Below, one piece after another: positions 23,512-34,490 of a stretch of DNA of 64,000 bases. Every line of letters begins with the position of its first letter. The first letter of the stretch is position 1. The notes below the pieces were generated by a model. It ran no database searches. It saw nothing but the letters and a program-made list of their open reading frames with translations, and was not told the origin of the DNA. This DNA comes from Antrodiella citrinella (taxonomy: Eukaryota > Basidiomycota > Agaricomycetes > Polyporales > Steccherinaceae): positions 1 to 64,000 of the forward strand of contig SGPM01000048.1 in the NCBI GenBank assembly GCA_004802725.1, given 5' to 3'. The position numbers and the translations under genes are program-made.

Positions 23512-24276
23512 TCAGCATGTATACATGATGCATGACGAGTCTCGTCGTACGTACCACAATCTCAGGCATAGGCCGCCGCTATCTACTAAATGCTCTGACC
23601 CGCTCGGTTGAAACAAGGACTTACGAAGATCAGTGCTGACCAAGGAGCAGATAGAGACGCCCTGCGTATCTTGAAGCTTGAGCTTGAATCCTCGAACCTG
23701 GTTTGCGTGCTTCTCAATTCTTGTACCCATTGTAAGCACCCAAGAGACATCTCCCGCGAGATGCTCACCGGATCCCTTCGGCCCGACATAAACGCGTCGG
23801 AACCGACCGACGCCACGATGCCTCCCAAGCAGGCGCACAGAAATACACCAGATGAATAATGCCACCCGCGCCAATATCGAAGAGACGGAACCGGAGGTTG
23901 GAGAAAATGTCGTCTGCGAGGTGCTATCACCGCGCCAAGCAGCGCATCGCAAATACAGAAGCGGTGTGTTGCATGCGGTCCGCAACGGTTTCATGAAGAA
24001 CGTCCGAGGGGTAGTGTAGACATTATCACGCCAAGTACGACGAATACGCACGGCAAGCTGAATAATACACGGCGAGCGCGTCTTCAGAGAGTAGTAGCGA
24101 GAGGGCCAAGGCAGCATGGGGCGCGTCGGGGACAGATGGCTCGGAGGCAGTAAATTCCGTGCAGAGTCCACCGAGGGAGAGACGACCCGGAGTCCCGTAG
24201 GGATGCGACTACTACTGTAGCAACAACATAGGTCAACGGTTGCTGGCGAAATGTGATGCAAGATTGGGACCCACAT
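23512..24276 (-). CDS. Doubtful long open frame
   Basis: A 254-codon frame that is the longest in the gene-poor stretch. It is rich in Arg, Ser and Leu and has no recognisable domain. A second frame overlaps it (23586-23930) with an equally plausible hydrophobic piece (GVFLCACLGGIVASVGSDAF), so the true frame, if any, is undecided. The GTAAG and CTTACG words on the strand could mark introns. Kept only because of its length. Confidence 0.15.
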   Translation of the reverse strand: MWVPILHHISPATVDLCCCYSSSRIPTGLRVVSPSVDSARNLLPPSHLSPTRPMLPWPSRYYSLKTRSPCIIQLAVRIRRTWRDNVYTTPRTFFMKPLRTACNTPLLYLRCAAWRGDSTSQTTFSPTSGSVSSILARVALFIWCISVRLLGRHRGVGRFRRVYVGPKGSGEHLAGDVSWVLTMGTRIEKHANQVRGFKLKLQDTQGVSICSLVSTDLRKSLFQPSGSEHLVDSGGLCLRLWYVRRDSSCIMYTC

Positions 24277-24663
24277 GTACCTATAGGCGTCCGTGTCATG
24301 TTGACTGTGTGTCGGAGCATAGCATGACGAACTAAGCTGGCTGGTCGGCCATCAGTTCGGATAAGGTTCGGATACCTCTAATTAGGTATCAAAAATAGGC
24401 CTGGGACAGTGGTGGGCAGTACACCCCGACATGAAGGCTTAGGGTAAAGGCTATGTTGTAATAAAGCGACTGTTTGTTGGTGAAGCTACCTGCTGATATC
24501 CTTGCGATGGCTAGATCATAGTCAGTGAAACGGACGATGATTTGAAACGGTCATGCGCGCACCTATCACCCCACGTTATAGTGGACATGATCCATGCCCT
24601 TGAGATGAATTCGCCAGACACGAGTGATGTAGGTCTGCGGGTCTAGTAACTGCTTGACATCAT

Positions 24664-24840
24664 TCAATACACGGCCAGCACATGATCGGAGGACATTTCA
24701 CAACCAACAGACGTACAGACATCACAGCAAGTATGCAGAAACAGTGACGCCTCGTTGCGTCTCACCATGCCAGTGGGACCGCACGTCACGGGCAAATGGT
24801 TTAGCCCAGTCGTAACCAGCATTGCAATCACAGCCAGTAG
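24664..24840 (-). CDS. Possible small cysteine-bearing secreted peptide
   Basis: Starting at the internal Met near 24840 the frame gives about 58 residues. A hydrophobic start (MLLAVIAMLVTTGLNHLPVT) resembles a signal peptide, and five cysteines follow, three of them in HTCCDVC. Effector-like small secreted proteins have this shape, but chance frames of this size are common and no intron or homology supports it. Confidence 0.15.
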   Translation of the reverse strand, partial: LLAVIAMLVTTGLNHLPVTCGPTGMVRRNEASLFLHTCCDVCTSVGCEMSSDHVLAVY

Positions 24841-26420
24841 CATCTGGCGATATTGAGTTCCCGGAATCCTCAACAGAGCCAGAAGTCGTCCATCGTATGT
24901 CCTCGGGGCACGCCTTAGACTTCAAGACTGTCGATGGAGCTTGTTAGTCTATGACCTCTCCCGAACGATTTAAAGCTAGACGGTGACGATGTCGTGCTAG
25001 AGCCGAGAGAACGCGACGAAGCAAATTGTGAATCATCTGCAGGAGTCGAAACTATCAATAAGACAGACGTACCATTACTTCTCCCGCTTTCTCTTACCAC
25101 ACATCCACTGGCAGCGCAAACGGACTTGTGGCATGAATCAGCCCGGTCTGTCTCCTGCAGGTAGATCATGTATATAGCACATCGTGCACCACTGCGGGCC
25201 TGGCGGCATTTCTTCATCAAGCCGATTTTACAATGTGAACCTTCCAGCCATCCGCGGGTTGCTATCGATATCCAGGACGACCTGCCAAGGAGAAGATCGT
25301 TGTCGGACGAGAAGCGTTGTCTGTTTGTGAGAAGAAGGCACACCCTGCTCGGATATAGCGTGAGGTTGACCCGAGGTATGATAAATAGACTCAGCGGGGA
25401 AGAAAGAAGACCAGGATCGTCACAAGGCGCACCCTGACCTTGTCGCATAGGCATGACTTCTACACGGCTCGTATTTCGTCAACATGTAGTACTCGTTGAC
25501 TTCTGTATGGCGTACCTGTGAGAGCCTACGGCGAAGTCAGACCGCTCAAATACGAATATTCCCAACTTCAGTACGTACTTTATGCACAGGTTCCTCGAGT
25601 ATCTATGGTAATGAGGCGAGGAAATCACATCGTCGCGCACGAGCAGATCAAAACATCACCCGGAAAGTAGGGAGATAGACATAAGGAGGTATCGAGGAGT
25701 TGAACAACGGGAGAGGCGGACTCGGAATCCCGGATGGTCAACGTTCAACTTGACTGAAAAGGGAGGTGTTGTTTGCCGACGCGTAGATTGCCACTGATCG
25801 ATAAATTCTTGGTGCCTCTTGCAAAGGACGTCATCACTGGGCCCCGGCATAAGACCGATTTACTCACAGCATACTGCACAATGTGGACCCACGAATACCG
25901 GACTCAAAACTGCGCATGCCAAGATCATCCGAGTCTCTCGCGTCACACCGCATGAGCTTGAAGAGCGTTGCTGGTTGCGAGGGCCCTGAGGAGCACAATC
26001 AGTCTCATGCAGTCCGACGAAGGTCAAATCAAAGTCCTAGCCGTATCAAGGGCTTACTTTAAATAATGATACCTTGGAGGATGACACTACCTGGTTATAT
26101 CAAGCGTGCTGACTAGACCGAGTACGAGAGATCGACGCCTTAGTAGTAACCCTAACCCAATCACGTTCACTGCCCTGCAACATTGCACGGATATGTACCC
26201 ACAACTCGGTTGAAATGTGGCAACCCTCAGACACTGTTTGCGTAGATCGAATAATCTATATTCATAACAATCGTGAGCTCCGAGCTGAGCGGGAACCCGT
26301 GTACATAGCGAGTCAACCACTATTTACATAATAGCCAGCGACGAAAATGTTTCGCGTTACTAGAGGAAGCGGATGGGGTGCGTGCGGTATGTGCGGAAGG
26401 GAACGGTAGTAGATACAGAT

Positions 26421-26453
26421 GTGGGTGTGTGTGTGTGCGTGTGTGTGCGTGCG
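26421..26453 (+). repeat. GT-rich microsatellite
   Basis: About 33 bases of alternating GT with interspersed GC (runs such as GTGTGTGTGTGCGTGTGTGTG) between the gene-poor region and the chitinase 3' end. Such tracts are length-polymorphic and can adopt Z-DNA. Confidence 0.8.
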
Positions 26454-26681
26454 AGAATAGTTTGAGTGGATAAGATGATCTAGGAGATGAGCGATGGATA
26501 GCGGATGATGACGCGTGAACGGAATGTGACACCGACGAGGGAAGAGAGCAAGGATGAACCCCCAGAATGAGGAGAGCGAATAGAACAGATCAGGTCTAGG
26601 ATAAGACAAAGACGGAGAGCATTGCGAGGGTCAACCTGAAACTTTCCGTCCTGGATAATCTAAGGATGACGAGGGGAGCAT

Positions 26682-28258
26682 CTAGCAATCATCATCATCG
26701 GCATCTTCAAAGCCAGCGGCCTTGCGAATGGAATCAAGAAGAATATCGTTGGAGTCACCACCGGCTTCCCACATGGCGAAACCGCGGAGGTTGCTGGTCT
26801 TGATGAAGTCGCCCTTGGCAGCAAAAGAGGTGGCATCGTCGAACGCAATCATGACTTCGCTAGTCTCGTTATACACGTATGGCTATTATAGATGCGTCAG
26901 AATTAGACTGATAAGGAAGAAGGATTGTGATCACATACTGTTTGACTACACTCGTCGTAACGGTAGAAGATACCATCTGCAACAGTGCCGTTTGCGTTCA
27001 AGAAGCCACCATCTATCAAGCCCCAGAAGTCGAAGTTGCCGCCCTGTGGGGCGGGGTTACCGCAAACATCGACACCAGCAGTGTCATCCCAAGCATCGCC
27101 GAGGGGTTGTTGGGTCTTGTCGAAAGGAGGGAACGAAGCAAGGACACCGTTGTCGTCGCCATTGTCGTCGCAGTAGAAGGCGTCCTCAACTTGTACGTGG
27201 AAAGAGTGGCCGTACGAGGGGACACCGAGGACGATTTGATGAGAGGGCATGCCGGCCGCTTCCCATGCCGCGATAGCACTCACAGCGCTTCCAGCTTGGT
27301 TGGCAGTAGGGGCGCACGTGTCGTTCAGAGGAGCGTTAGCAGCAACTGCCGTAGACCATGCTATAGGAAATGGGGAGGGAGCATCAGCAATCAGGCTAGT
27401 TGAAACAGATGCCGAAAAGAATATAACGCGCACCGCCATTGATATCGTAGTTCATGATGGCAATGTAGTCAAGGGCGTTGGCGAAGCCAGACACATCGGA
27501 GATGGAAGTGCCATCAGGTCCATTCCAGGGCGTTATAGGTGTTGCAGCAGTGAGGAAGAGCTTCGAACCGACGGGGTCTTGACGGAGCTCCTGGAGGAAC
27601 GAAAGGAAGTTCGAGGTGTCGTTGGCAGAGATGGCATTACAACCGATGCCCTGATTGTTAGGGTACTCCCAGCTAATGTCTTGTCAGATGACTAACTCTC
27701 ATTATATAAACTGTGAGACTTACTCAAAGTCGATACCGTCGAGGTTGTACTTCGTAGCGAAGTCCGTGACCGTCTTGACGAAAGCAGTCCGGTTGTCCGC
27801 CGAGCCGACGTTGGTTGAGTAGTAGAGAGAACCAGTCCAACCGCCGACGGAAACAAGTGCTTTGACACCCTGCAAGCTGCTGTCAGCACGAAGCAATGTA
27901 AGTCAAACACTGACGTACGTTCTTCTGCGCTGTCTGAACGAACTGAGGAAGCAACTCGGGGTCAGAGCCATTAAGGGAGATCTGGGTGACGTCGGGTGTC
28001 GTCACACTATGCAAAAAGTTAGCTGTGGAATATGAACATGATGACATGAACTCACGCGAAGCTGTAGGTCATATGGGTGTACTTGTCCCAAGTGACGTTG
28101 CTCAAGGTAAAGTTGGTCGAGTGCCAGCCAGCGTACCAGGCGGCAGAGACCATGTCGACTGTTGAGTTACCGACATCGGCGCTAGCATTAGCAGACACCG
28201 AGGCAGCGCGTGCACCGACGAGCGAGAGCGCAAGGAGAGTGAATGAAACGAGAGACAT
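26682..28258 (-). CDS. Secreted GH18 chitinase (class V type)
   Basis: Hydrolyses beta-1,4-GlcNAc linkages in chitin, probably outside the cell in wall remodelling, autolysis or nutrition. The ATG at 28258 opens a signal peptide (MSLVSFTLLALSLVGARA). After an Asn-rich glycosylation-prone stretch come the GH18 blocks: AAWYAGWHS, HMTYSFA, ALVSVGGWTGS (SxGG) and the catalytic DGIDFDWEYP (DxxDxDxE). The middle Asp is split by an intron (GA|C), so the unspliced frame misleadingly shows Glu. Later elements are LTAATPITPW, DYIAIMNYDI, LGVPSYGHSF and RGFAMWEAGGD. The C-terminus ends in an acidic DADDDDC. Seven or so short introns. No chitin-binding module or GPI signal is visible. Confidence 0.92.
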
Positions 28259-28397
28259 CGGACGACGTGAACGAAGAACGAAAAGAAGTGACTGGCTCTT
28301 TATGCAGGACAGGAACGAGAGAACGAAACGAACCGGTAGCTGAGGGAGCGTCGACGAAAAGAGAGGTCGTTGCACAGCACGTAAGTGGGTCGCAACA

Positions 28398-28407
28398 TAT
28401 TTTTATA
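28398..28407 (-). promoter_or_regulatory. TATA box of the chitinase gene
   Basis: On the minus strand the sequence TATAAAAATA lies about 140 bp upstream of the chitinase ATG, a usual place for a fungal TATA element with a 5' UTR of about 100 nt. It is inferred from position and consensus only. Confidence 0.45.
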
Positions 28408-28683
28408 TGACGGGCAGAGCGCGCGAACTGCGGTCGCTGGAGGCACCGCTTGATGGAAGCCCAACTCGAACGCTGAAGACCCGGGTACCTCCCGGTCAAA
28501 ACATTCGAGGGGGCGTCGAGCTCGAGGATGTCCGTTGAGCAAAAGCTTGCAAGGACATTGGGCGATGAGCTTTTGAGGGCGACGAGGCTGCATTTGAGGC
28601 GCAAGTTTCGAGGGGATTGGATATAGCCATTCACGGGCAAAAGATTGATCGGTGTTCGCCGAAGTAAGATGGAGCAAAAAGTC

Positions 28684-28777
28684 GACAACAGCAGGATTCG
28701 AACCTGCGCGGGGGAACCCCAACAGATGGGTCACGTGATATTCGAATCTGTCGCCGTAACCACTTGGCTATGCTGTC
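28684..28777 (-). tRNA. tRNA-Ser (anticodon CGA) with a 13-nt intron
   Basis: The minus strand folds into a type II tRNA. The acceptor stem GACAGCA pairs with TGTTGTC (one G-U). The D-arm is GCC...GGC, the anticodon stem ACAGA/TCTGT, and a long variable arm (GGGG/CCCC) is typical of Ser or Leu. The T-arm is CAGGTTCGAATCCTG. The anticodon CGA is at 28742-28744, and the canonical position 37/38 intron (28728-28740) is TATCACGTGACCC. The gene reads serine UCG codons. The 3' CCA is not encoded, as expected for eukaryotes. The A-box (TAGCCAAGTGG) and B-box (GGTTCGAATCC) promoters are internal. It lies between the chitinase promoter and the sensor-domain gene. Confidence 0.95.
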
Positions 28778-28964
28778 TTAAACGTTACACGGAATGTAAA
28801 AGTATCATCCACCTGCGTCACGGCAGTTTGATGACCGGCCCGCGCGTCGTACTTGTAAATGCATCCTCTCTGATCCTTACCATGGCTCGTCGAGAACGTA
28901 CTAGACAGTGACGAAACACACAACGCCGACGACGAGTACTATTTCTGTGCGCGCTGCACCAGAG

Positions 28965-30373
28965 ATGTCCGACCCTCAGGTTGACCGACGGACCACACCA
29001 CTTCCACCAAGCACAACGACCACTATTATTCTCTCGACGACGCCGCCTACCGACCCTCCACCTCCGTACCCTGCTAGAGGACGGCACAGCGGACGGAGAC
29101 GAAGGAGACCGTTAGCTTATCATGCGGTTCAGGGTGGAGAAGCAGATCATCTAGCTAACACTGAGGACGATGAGCTCTCGCCTCCCGAGCACGACCACTT
29201 TCCAAGCGCAGGAGACGATTCAGGGAACGAGTACGACGCCCCACCGCATCCAGAAGTAGCTTCGGAGAACCCTCCAATATTTTTACAGGTCCCAAATCCG
29301 CCATCCATCCCACCTCCCACACCTCGTTTGCAGGTGTCCGCCGGAGGAGGGTCAGCGATCGGTAGACGGCCAAGGACGCTCTCGGTATCAAGCACTCTTC
29401 ATTCCGCTGTATCTGCTGCTCCGTCGTTCGCACAAACGGTTCTATCTGCTTTCCACCCTGACCAGGACGAAGACCTAGACCCAACATGTGCCCCCGAACG
29501 ACAGATTTACCACGAAGAAGCAGGAGAAATGTCGACGGCATACGATGTACACATAGAGGATGAGCATACCCCCCTCTTGCCGGAATACTCGAGGTTCGGT
29601 CGTAGACCACCCGCAGCTTCATCGCCATGGTACAGGTACTTTAGGCCGATGTTCAAGCGGGCGTACTATTCGGCTCTGTTTCATCTCCTCATTCTGAACT
29701 TCCCCTATGCACTGGCGGCGTGGGTCTACCTGTTCGTATTCACGCTGGTGAGTAATCGCCTTTTGTTTTATCACACCGCTCCCCTGAATGACATATTCAT
29801 TCTAGACGGGCACGACGACGTTGATGGCGCTTCCCGTTGGTGCTCTGTTATGTTTCCTGGATCTTCTAGGTGCCCGTACTTTTGCGAGAGGAGAGGTGAG
29901 TTTCGTCCTTCTATTCCCAATATTCGTTATTGATCTCGTTCGTCACAGCTGTCCATACAGACCACTTTCCATGGCCCGCTTGCATACCCAGATCCGTCTC
30001 CTCCACATCCAATATTTACCCGAGTGCGAGCACCGACGCCTGCTGAGATGGAGACTGGTGTCAACGTTGTGTATGAACGATCATTCTATCGGAACGCTTA
30101 CTCGATGGTAAGTATCCTTTCCCATACTCATAGTACATCGTCTCACTGTGCTTTTCACCACAGTTCACAGACTCGACGTCATACCAATCCCTTTTCTATT
30201 TTCTTGTCATCAAGCCTGGCATTACTGTGCTACTTTTCCTAACTCTCGCTGTTCTCGTACCGGTATGTTTTGTTCTTATCCTCCCCGCGCCGGCAGTCTT
30301 GAGGCTGGTCCGACGTTTGGGTATCTGGCAAGCCAATGTGGCAGTGGAAGGCCTTTGGCTCGTTGTGCGGTGA
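28965..30373 (+). CDS. Putative sensor domain membrane protein
   Basis: The start is placed at the ATG of 28965 (MSDPQVDRR); the open frame upstream lacks an ATG. The first about 230 residues are disordered, rich in Pro/Thr/Ser with basic and acidic patches and an RPRTLSVSS phosphosite-like segment. The C-terminal part carries at least four membrane helices: SALFHLLILNFPYALAAWVYLFVFTL, TTLMALPVGALLCFLDLLGA, FYFLVIKPGITVLLFLTLAVLV and VCFVLILPAPAVLRLV. Between them lie ERSFYRNAYSMFTDSTSYQSL and a Pro-rich loop. The pattern matches the 'putative sensor' integral membrane family. Function and ligand are unknown. Four exons; the stop at 30373 follows GLWLVVR. Convergent with the HAD phosphatase, 183 bp between stops. 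Confidence 0.7.
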
Positions 30374-30556
30374 TGATTTTATACGATCTTCACTGGATCA
30401 GCGTAGATGGTGGATGGGATAACCCTCTTAATTTCTGCGCATACTCATAGACGTCATTGATCACAACTCATTACCGCTATCGTTGCATCTACATACTGTA
30501 TTCCTGTATTGCTACATACACATGGCTTCAGTTTCTGCTTCACCTTGACTCGCCTG

Positions 30557-31609
30557 CTAATCCACATCCTGCGGTGGATCGTAAGGTGGCAGTCCCCATT
30601 CTTCGGGTTTGAAAGCCTCCAGAGACTTCAATGTTTGGTCAGGCTGAACGAGGGTCGTGAGCCCATTCTTAGATCCGTCCACGGTCAGAAGGTTGTCATC
30701 CGGGACCCAGACAACTGTCGAGTTCACAAACATGGTCAGGAACTAATATCAAAAAAAAAACTCGAGAAATCTCACCGTTCATGCCTGCTCTCTTCCCCGC
30801 CTGCACACCGAGGATAGCATCCTCAAACACCAACCCCTTCCGCCTCTCCAGTCTCTGTTTATCCGTGATATTCTCCTCCAGCTCTTCTGCTTCACCCACA
30901 TCCCTCTCTAACATTTTCCTAGCCGTCACAAGGAAGATATCCGGGTTGGGCTTCCCCCGTCCTGTCTTCACCAACCCGTCGTCCGCACATACCACCTTCC
31001 CCTCGAACAACCCAAACAGCTCGGCCATGAGGTGCGAGCTTTTCTGTTCATAGTTCCGCCGTTGGGAGCCGGTGGCGACTGCGATTGGGATTTGATGTTT
31101 GTGTAAATGCTGGACGAGTTTGAGAACGCCGGGGAGCGGACGGACGGTGCGCCAGAGCAGGTCTTGGCCTTTGCGGCGTTCGTCGAGATAGTGGTCGATC
31201 GTAAAGTGGGGTGGGAGGTCAGGGAAGAAAGAGAGGAGGTGCATGGCTGATTCTCTTTCAGCTGTAGTATGTGAAAGGGGAAAGGACGCGTTAGTGAAAA
31301 GTAAAAGTCGTGAGATTGGTATGAGCGATGGACGTACGTTTGCCCATGAGACCAGCTTTGATGTCCCAGGTCATTTCTTTCCCGTGAGCGGCGAGTAGGT
31401 TATCTATTGGACTCAAAATCACATCGGAGGACCTTGGATGCTCTCAGAGGATGGATGAGTACTTGTAACTTCGGAATAGATCTTCTCAGAGTCGATCAGT
31501 AGACCTGCAGTAAAAATGCTACTGGTCAGATTGTATGATGATGTCATACGTAGCTTCCAGACATACCGTCCATGTCAAACAAGACATATTCTATCTTTCC
31601 TCTAGTCAT
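30557..31609 (-). CDS. HAD-superfamily phosphatase, pseudouridine-5'-phosphatase type
   Basis: Predicted to dephosphorylate a small phosphometabolite; the closest family is eukaryotic pseudouridine-5'-monophosphatase (HDHD1/Gs1-like), acting in the cytosol in modified-nucleoside breakdown. The ATG at 31609 gives MTRGKIEYVLFDMDGLLIDSEKIY. The nucleophile motif DMDG is formed across an intron (G|GT). Other HAD signatures are IPIAVATGSQ (motif II Ser/Thr), GRGKPNPDIF (motif III Lys) and GLVFEDAILGVQAGKRAG (motif IV acidic pair). The C-terminus ends PPYDPPQDVD. At least four introns. Length of about 270 residues is normal for the family. DOG-type sugar phosphatases are the alternative. Confidence 0.82.
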
Positions 31610-32188
31610 GTTGGATGGTCTTGGTAAGAAGGAGGCGATGAAGGTGTGAGCGAGCAAGCATCTTGACAGACGATCGATCGAGCGGCTACGTATTCCGTTC
31701 AGGTCCCGTCCCACTCGGTACCCCGGATTCTCCTCATTCTTTCTAAATTCTGGCTGCTGCTGCCGGAGTACAATTTTGCATGTAATGAAAGTACTCCGCA
31801 TACTCTTCAAACTTCAATCCCGCCTCAACATAATTCCATCAGGGAGCAATAAAACATAATGAGGGTAAGAAATATACGCTCCCAACACACAATTGAAGTC
31901 AGCAAAATTTCAGTGGACGCAACGAAGAGAGGTCCGTGGGGCGGTCCCCGGTCATAATACAGTAACTTGAGTAAGTCGGGAATGGAGACATTACCCAGAT
32001 CCGGCCGCCTGCTCCTCCTCCCTGGCACCAGGATCCTCATCTTTGTTGTCCTTCGCTCTCTTCGCATCCTCTTTCAACGCAGCCTCCACCTGCTCGCTGT
32101 CCACGCTGCTCTTCCGGCCCAAGCTCAACGCTTCCCCTTCTTCACTACTCCCTAAACTCGCACTGCTGGACGAGCTAGAAACAGGAGC
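31610..32188. other. Intergenic between two same-strand genes
   Basis: Serves as promoter of the HAD gene and 3' region of the C2-domain gene. A GC-rich Ser/Leu-type chance frame lies at 31967-32155. No separate gene or named site was recognised. Confidence 0.4.
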
Positions 32189-33700
32189 CTAGACGACCTT
32201 CCCGTTTTCCCTCCCTTTCCCCTTGCTGTTCCTGAACTCAGACTTCACGTTCGTGCGATTCTCCTTCCACTTCTTCAGCTTCTCGTCGAATCCATCCATA
32301 GCAATGACGCGTCCGAACGCAGCTAAGTTTTCCGGAGACGCGAGATACGCCTGCAGCGTTGGGAGAAGGTCACTGCGGGGTCGGTAGGTACCCGAATCGT
32401 TGTCGATGACGAGTTCATATTCGGAGGGATGGGAAGGTGATGTGTGTTCCTCGTCGGAGGTGTCGTCGCCGTGAAGCGAACGAACGAAGAACTCGCCACT
32501 AAAGGCTATCTCGATGCTCACGTCGGAGTGCATAGTGTGTTTGCTGAGGAATTGGATAGAGAACTCCTCTCCGGTTTCCTAACACATAGAAAGAGAAGCT
32601 CAGTAGCTACTTTGGATGAGTAATAGAGAACACGTACCGTAAAACGCCACTCGCCGTCTAGCATAATGACATACGTGAATATTCGACCATGTGTCCCGTG
32701 CGAGGTCATCTTGAGCAGTTGACGTGCGAACGCTTCAGACTCGGTTGACAAGCTATTGCCTTTGCCTTCGCCTGAATCGCCTTCGCCTTCTTGCCGATGG
32801 TCCTCATCTTCAGAAGCAGAAGTGATACCGTAAACTGTACTCTTAGCCCAGTTATATATGAAGGTATGTTGTCGATGAAGGGCCCGATGCAATATCATCC
32901 CTTCAATCCCTTTCCTCTTGAACATCGCCTTGATGAACGGTGCGAATCCAACATATCGGTGCCGCAGGTCCGTAGGAACCGGGCCTGCAAGCTGCAGCCG
33001 GTTGGCGACGAAAGTGGAGGCCTTGAGCGAGGGCTGAGAGTGATCCTCGTTGGGTGCTTTCGCAGCACCTAGGAATGCGCCCAGTAGCGGAGAGAAATGT
33101 TGGACGTATGCATCTACGTTATGCTCTGGTCAGATTGCATATATCATGGGATGGGAGTGAGGCGAACTCACGAGGTCCCAAGGTGTATATCCGATGGTCC
33201 GTCTGACTCTTCGCCTTCCCCACAACCTTCACACTCACCCACACCCGACACCTATGTCCGACTTTCTCTCGCGTCACAGCTTTTGCCACGAAGGAACCCA
33301 CTCTGCTCTTAAACTCTCCCTTCCGCTTGTGCACATCATACTCCTGCTCTCCAGACTCCCAGCCCTCTTCAAATGTCTGCCCCGCGAATGGGAACCAAAG
33401 AACGGCCTGTCCGAGCTTGTCGTCGTGGTTCCCTGGATCTTCGTCCATCAAGGTCAAGGCGAGGTTGAACCCTCGAGATGGGATACCGGAGACGACCCAT
33501 TTGGAGTCAAACGTCGGGTCTCGCGTGCTTCGCTCTGTGCGAGTCCTATGCGCCAGTATCTGCGGTGCACCGTTGCCTATATTCACAGATAGTGAAATGT
33601 GGAAATAAGGATCGCTTGTGAAGTTGTTGAAGTCGCTGACGGGCACATTCGTGGCACGATGGATGGTAATGAGACAGGTGTAGAGCGCAGTGGAGCTCAT
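32189..33700 (-). CDS. C2-domain protein
   Basis: The ATG at 33700 opens MSSTALYTCLITIHRATNVPVSD. A C2-type beta sandwich of about 130 residues follows: SDPYFHISLSV, RTRTERSTRDPTFDSKWVV, GFNLALTLMDEDPGNHDDKLGQAV. This contains Asp residues in the loops that bind calcium in C2 domains (SDPY, DEDPG, DDKLG). The remainder (about 32.2-33.1 kb) carries the conserved-style block RHRYVGFAPFIKAMFKRKGIEG, HRALHRQHTFIYNWAK and a catalogue of charged segments, ending SKGKGRENGKVV. It probably binds membranes or lipids in a calcium-dependent way. The partner and role are unknown; only the C2 call is secure. About four introns. Confidence 0.7.
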
Positions 33701-34490
33701 GGTGATGCCTCGAGGATGCTATAGCTCTCCAACTGTGATTCGTGAAATATTCAACAGTCAGCTTTCATGCAGGCTTTCGATGCTTTTGACTTACCTTATG
33801 TTACGGTTGCAGTCCAGTGTTGTTCAATGTCTTAGGACGTAGAGTACACGGCGTATGTAGAAATCCTCGGTCCATGATGTAACTGTTGTGGGTCCAAGCC
33901 TGTAGCCGAATTCGGATGTCCTGCTCCATGATGGCTCGGCGACAAATATCTGAAGGCTAAATCATACCATCACAGGCAGAAAGTTGATTTGGGACGACTG
34001 CTGGATGATATCTTCTTTGGACGTGTTGGACGTAGAGCAGAAAGACTACTTTCTGTACTAGCAATCGACAAAGCAAGTGCTTTCGAGCGGAGTTTCAAGC
34101 ATTGAGAGACGCAGCGAGCTTTTCAAAGCTTCGTCCAGTTCAGTGTTCTCCTCGTGCCGCAAAAAGTACACCAATAAAACAACATGATTATGCGATGGAA
34201 AGCATCACTAGTACGACGCAGCATGGCCCGTGACTGGTACATATCGCCGAACGATCAAAAGTGCACTGAAACTTGTATAGTAGGGCAGTAATGTGTAGAG
34301 CCAGTTGAAGGGTATGCCACCACCCGACGTAGCCAATATGCAGGGAGAGGGATATAGAATATTCGTCCACAAACTTGAACATTTTAAAGATGCCCGTCGC
34401 CAATACACGTGCATAGCAATACACATGGCTGGAGAGCCGGATCTATGAGGTTTTGTGCCGGGGGTCGACCAGCGAAAGGGGTATGTCGGC
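33701..34490. other. Intergenic, nothing recognised
   Basis: Promoter of the C2-domain gene and 3' flank of the oxidoreductase. Only chance open frames; no RNA gene or repeat seen. Confidence 0.4.

Larger units (their letters stand above)
20281..26681. other. 6.4-kb stretch without a recognisable gene
   Basis: Open frames of 60-250 codons exist on both strands, but none shows a known domain, a coherent splice pattern or consistent codon composition. The stretch could be decayed repeats, promoter DNA of the flanking genes, or lineage-specific genes too diverged to see by eye. The better small candidates are listed separately. A short perfect hairpin with 7-bp arms (GATACCT ... AGGTATC) lies at about 24371-24391. 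Confidence 0.5.

Noticed and set aside
27249..27695. Open frame of 148 codons antisense to the chitinase
   Set aside because: The opposite strand has a complete, motif-bearing GH18 gene; this is its shadow.
28300..28734. Leftward open frame of 144 codons upstream of the chitinase
   Set aside because: It runs into the tRNA-Ser gene and the chitinase promoter. The resemblance to 'FPRAGSNPAVV...' is the usual antisense reading of a tRNA T-arm, not a protein.
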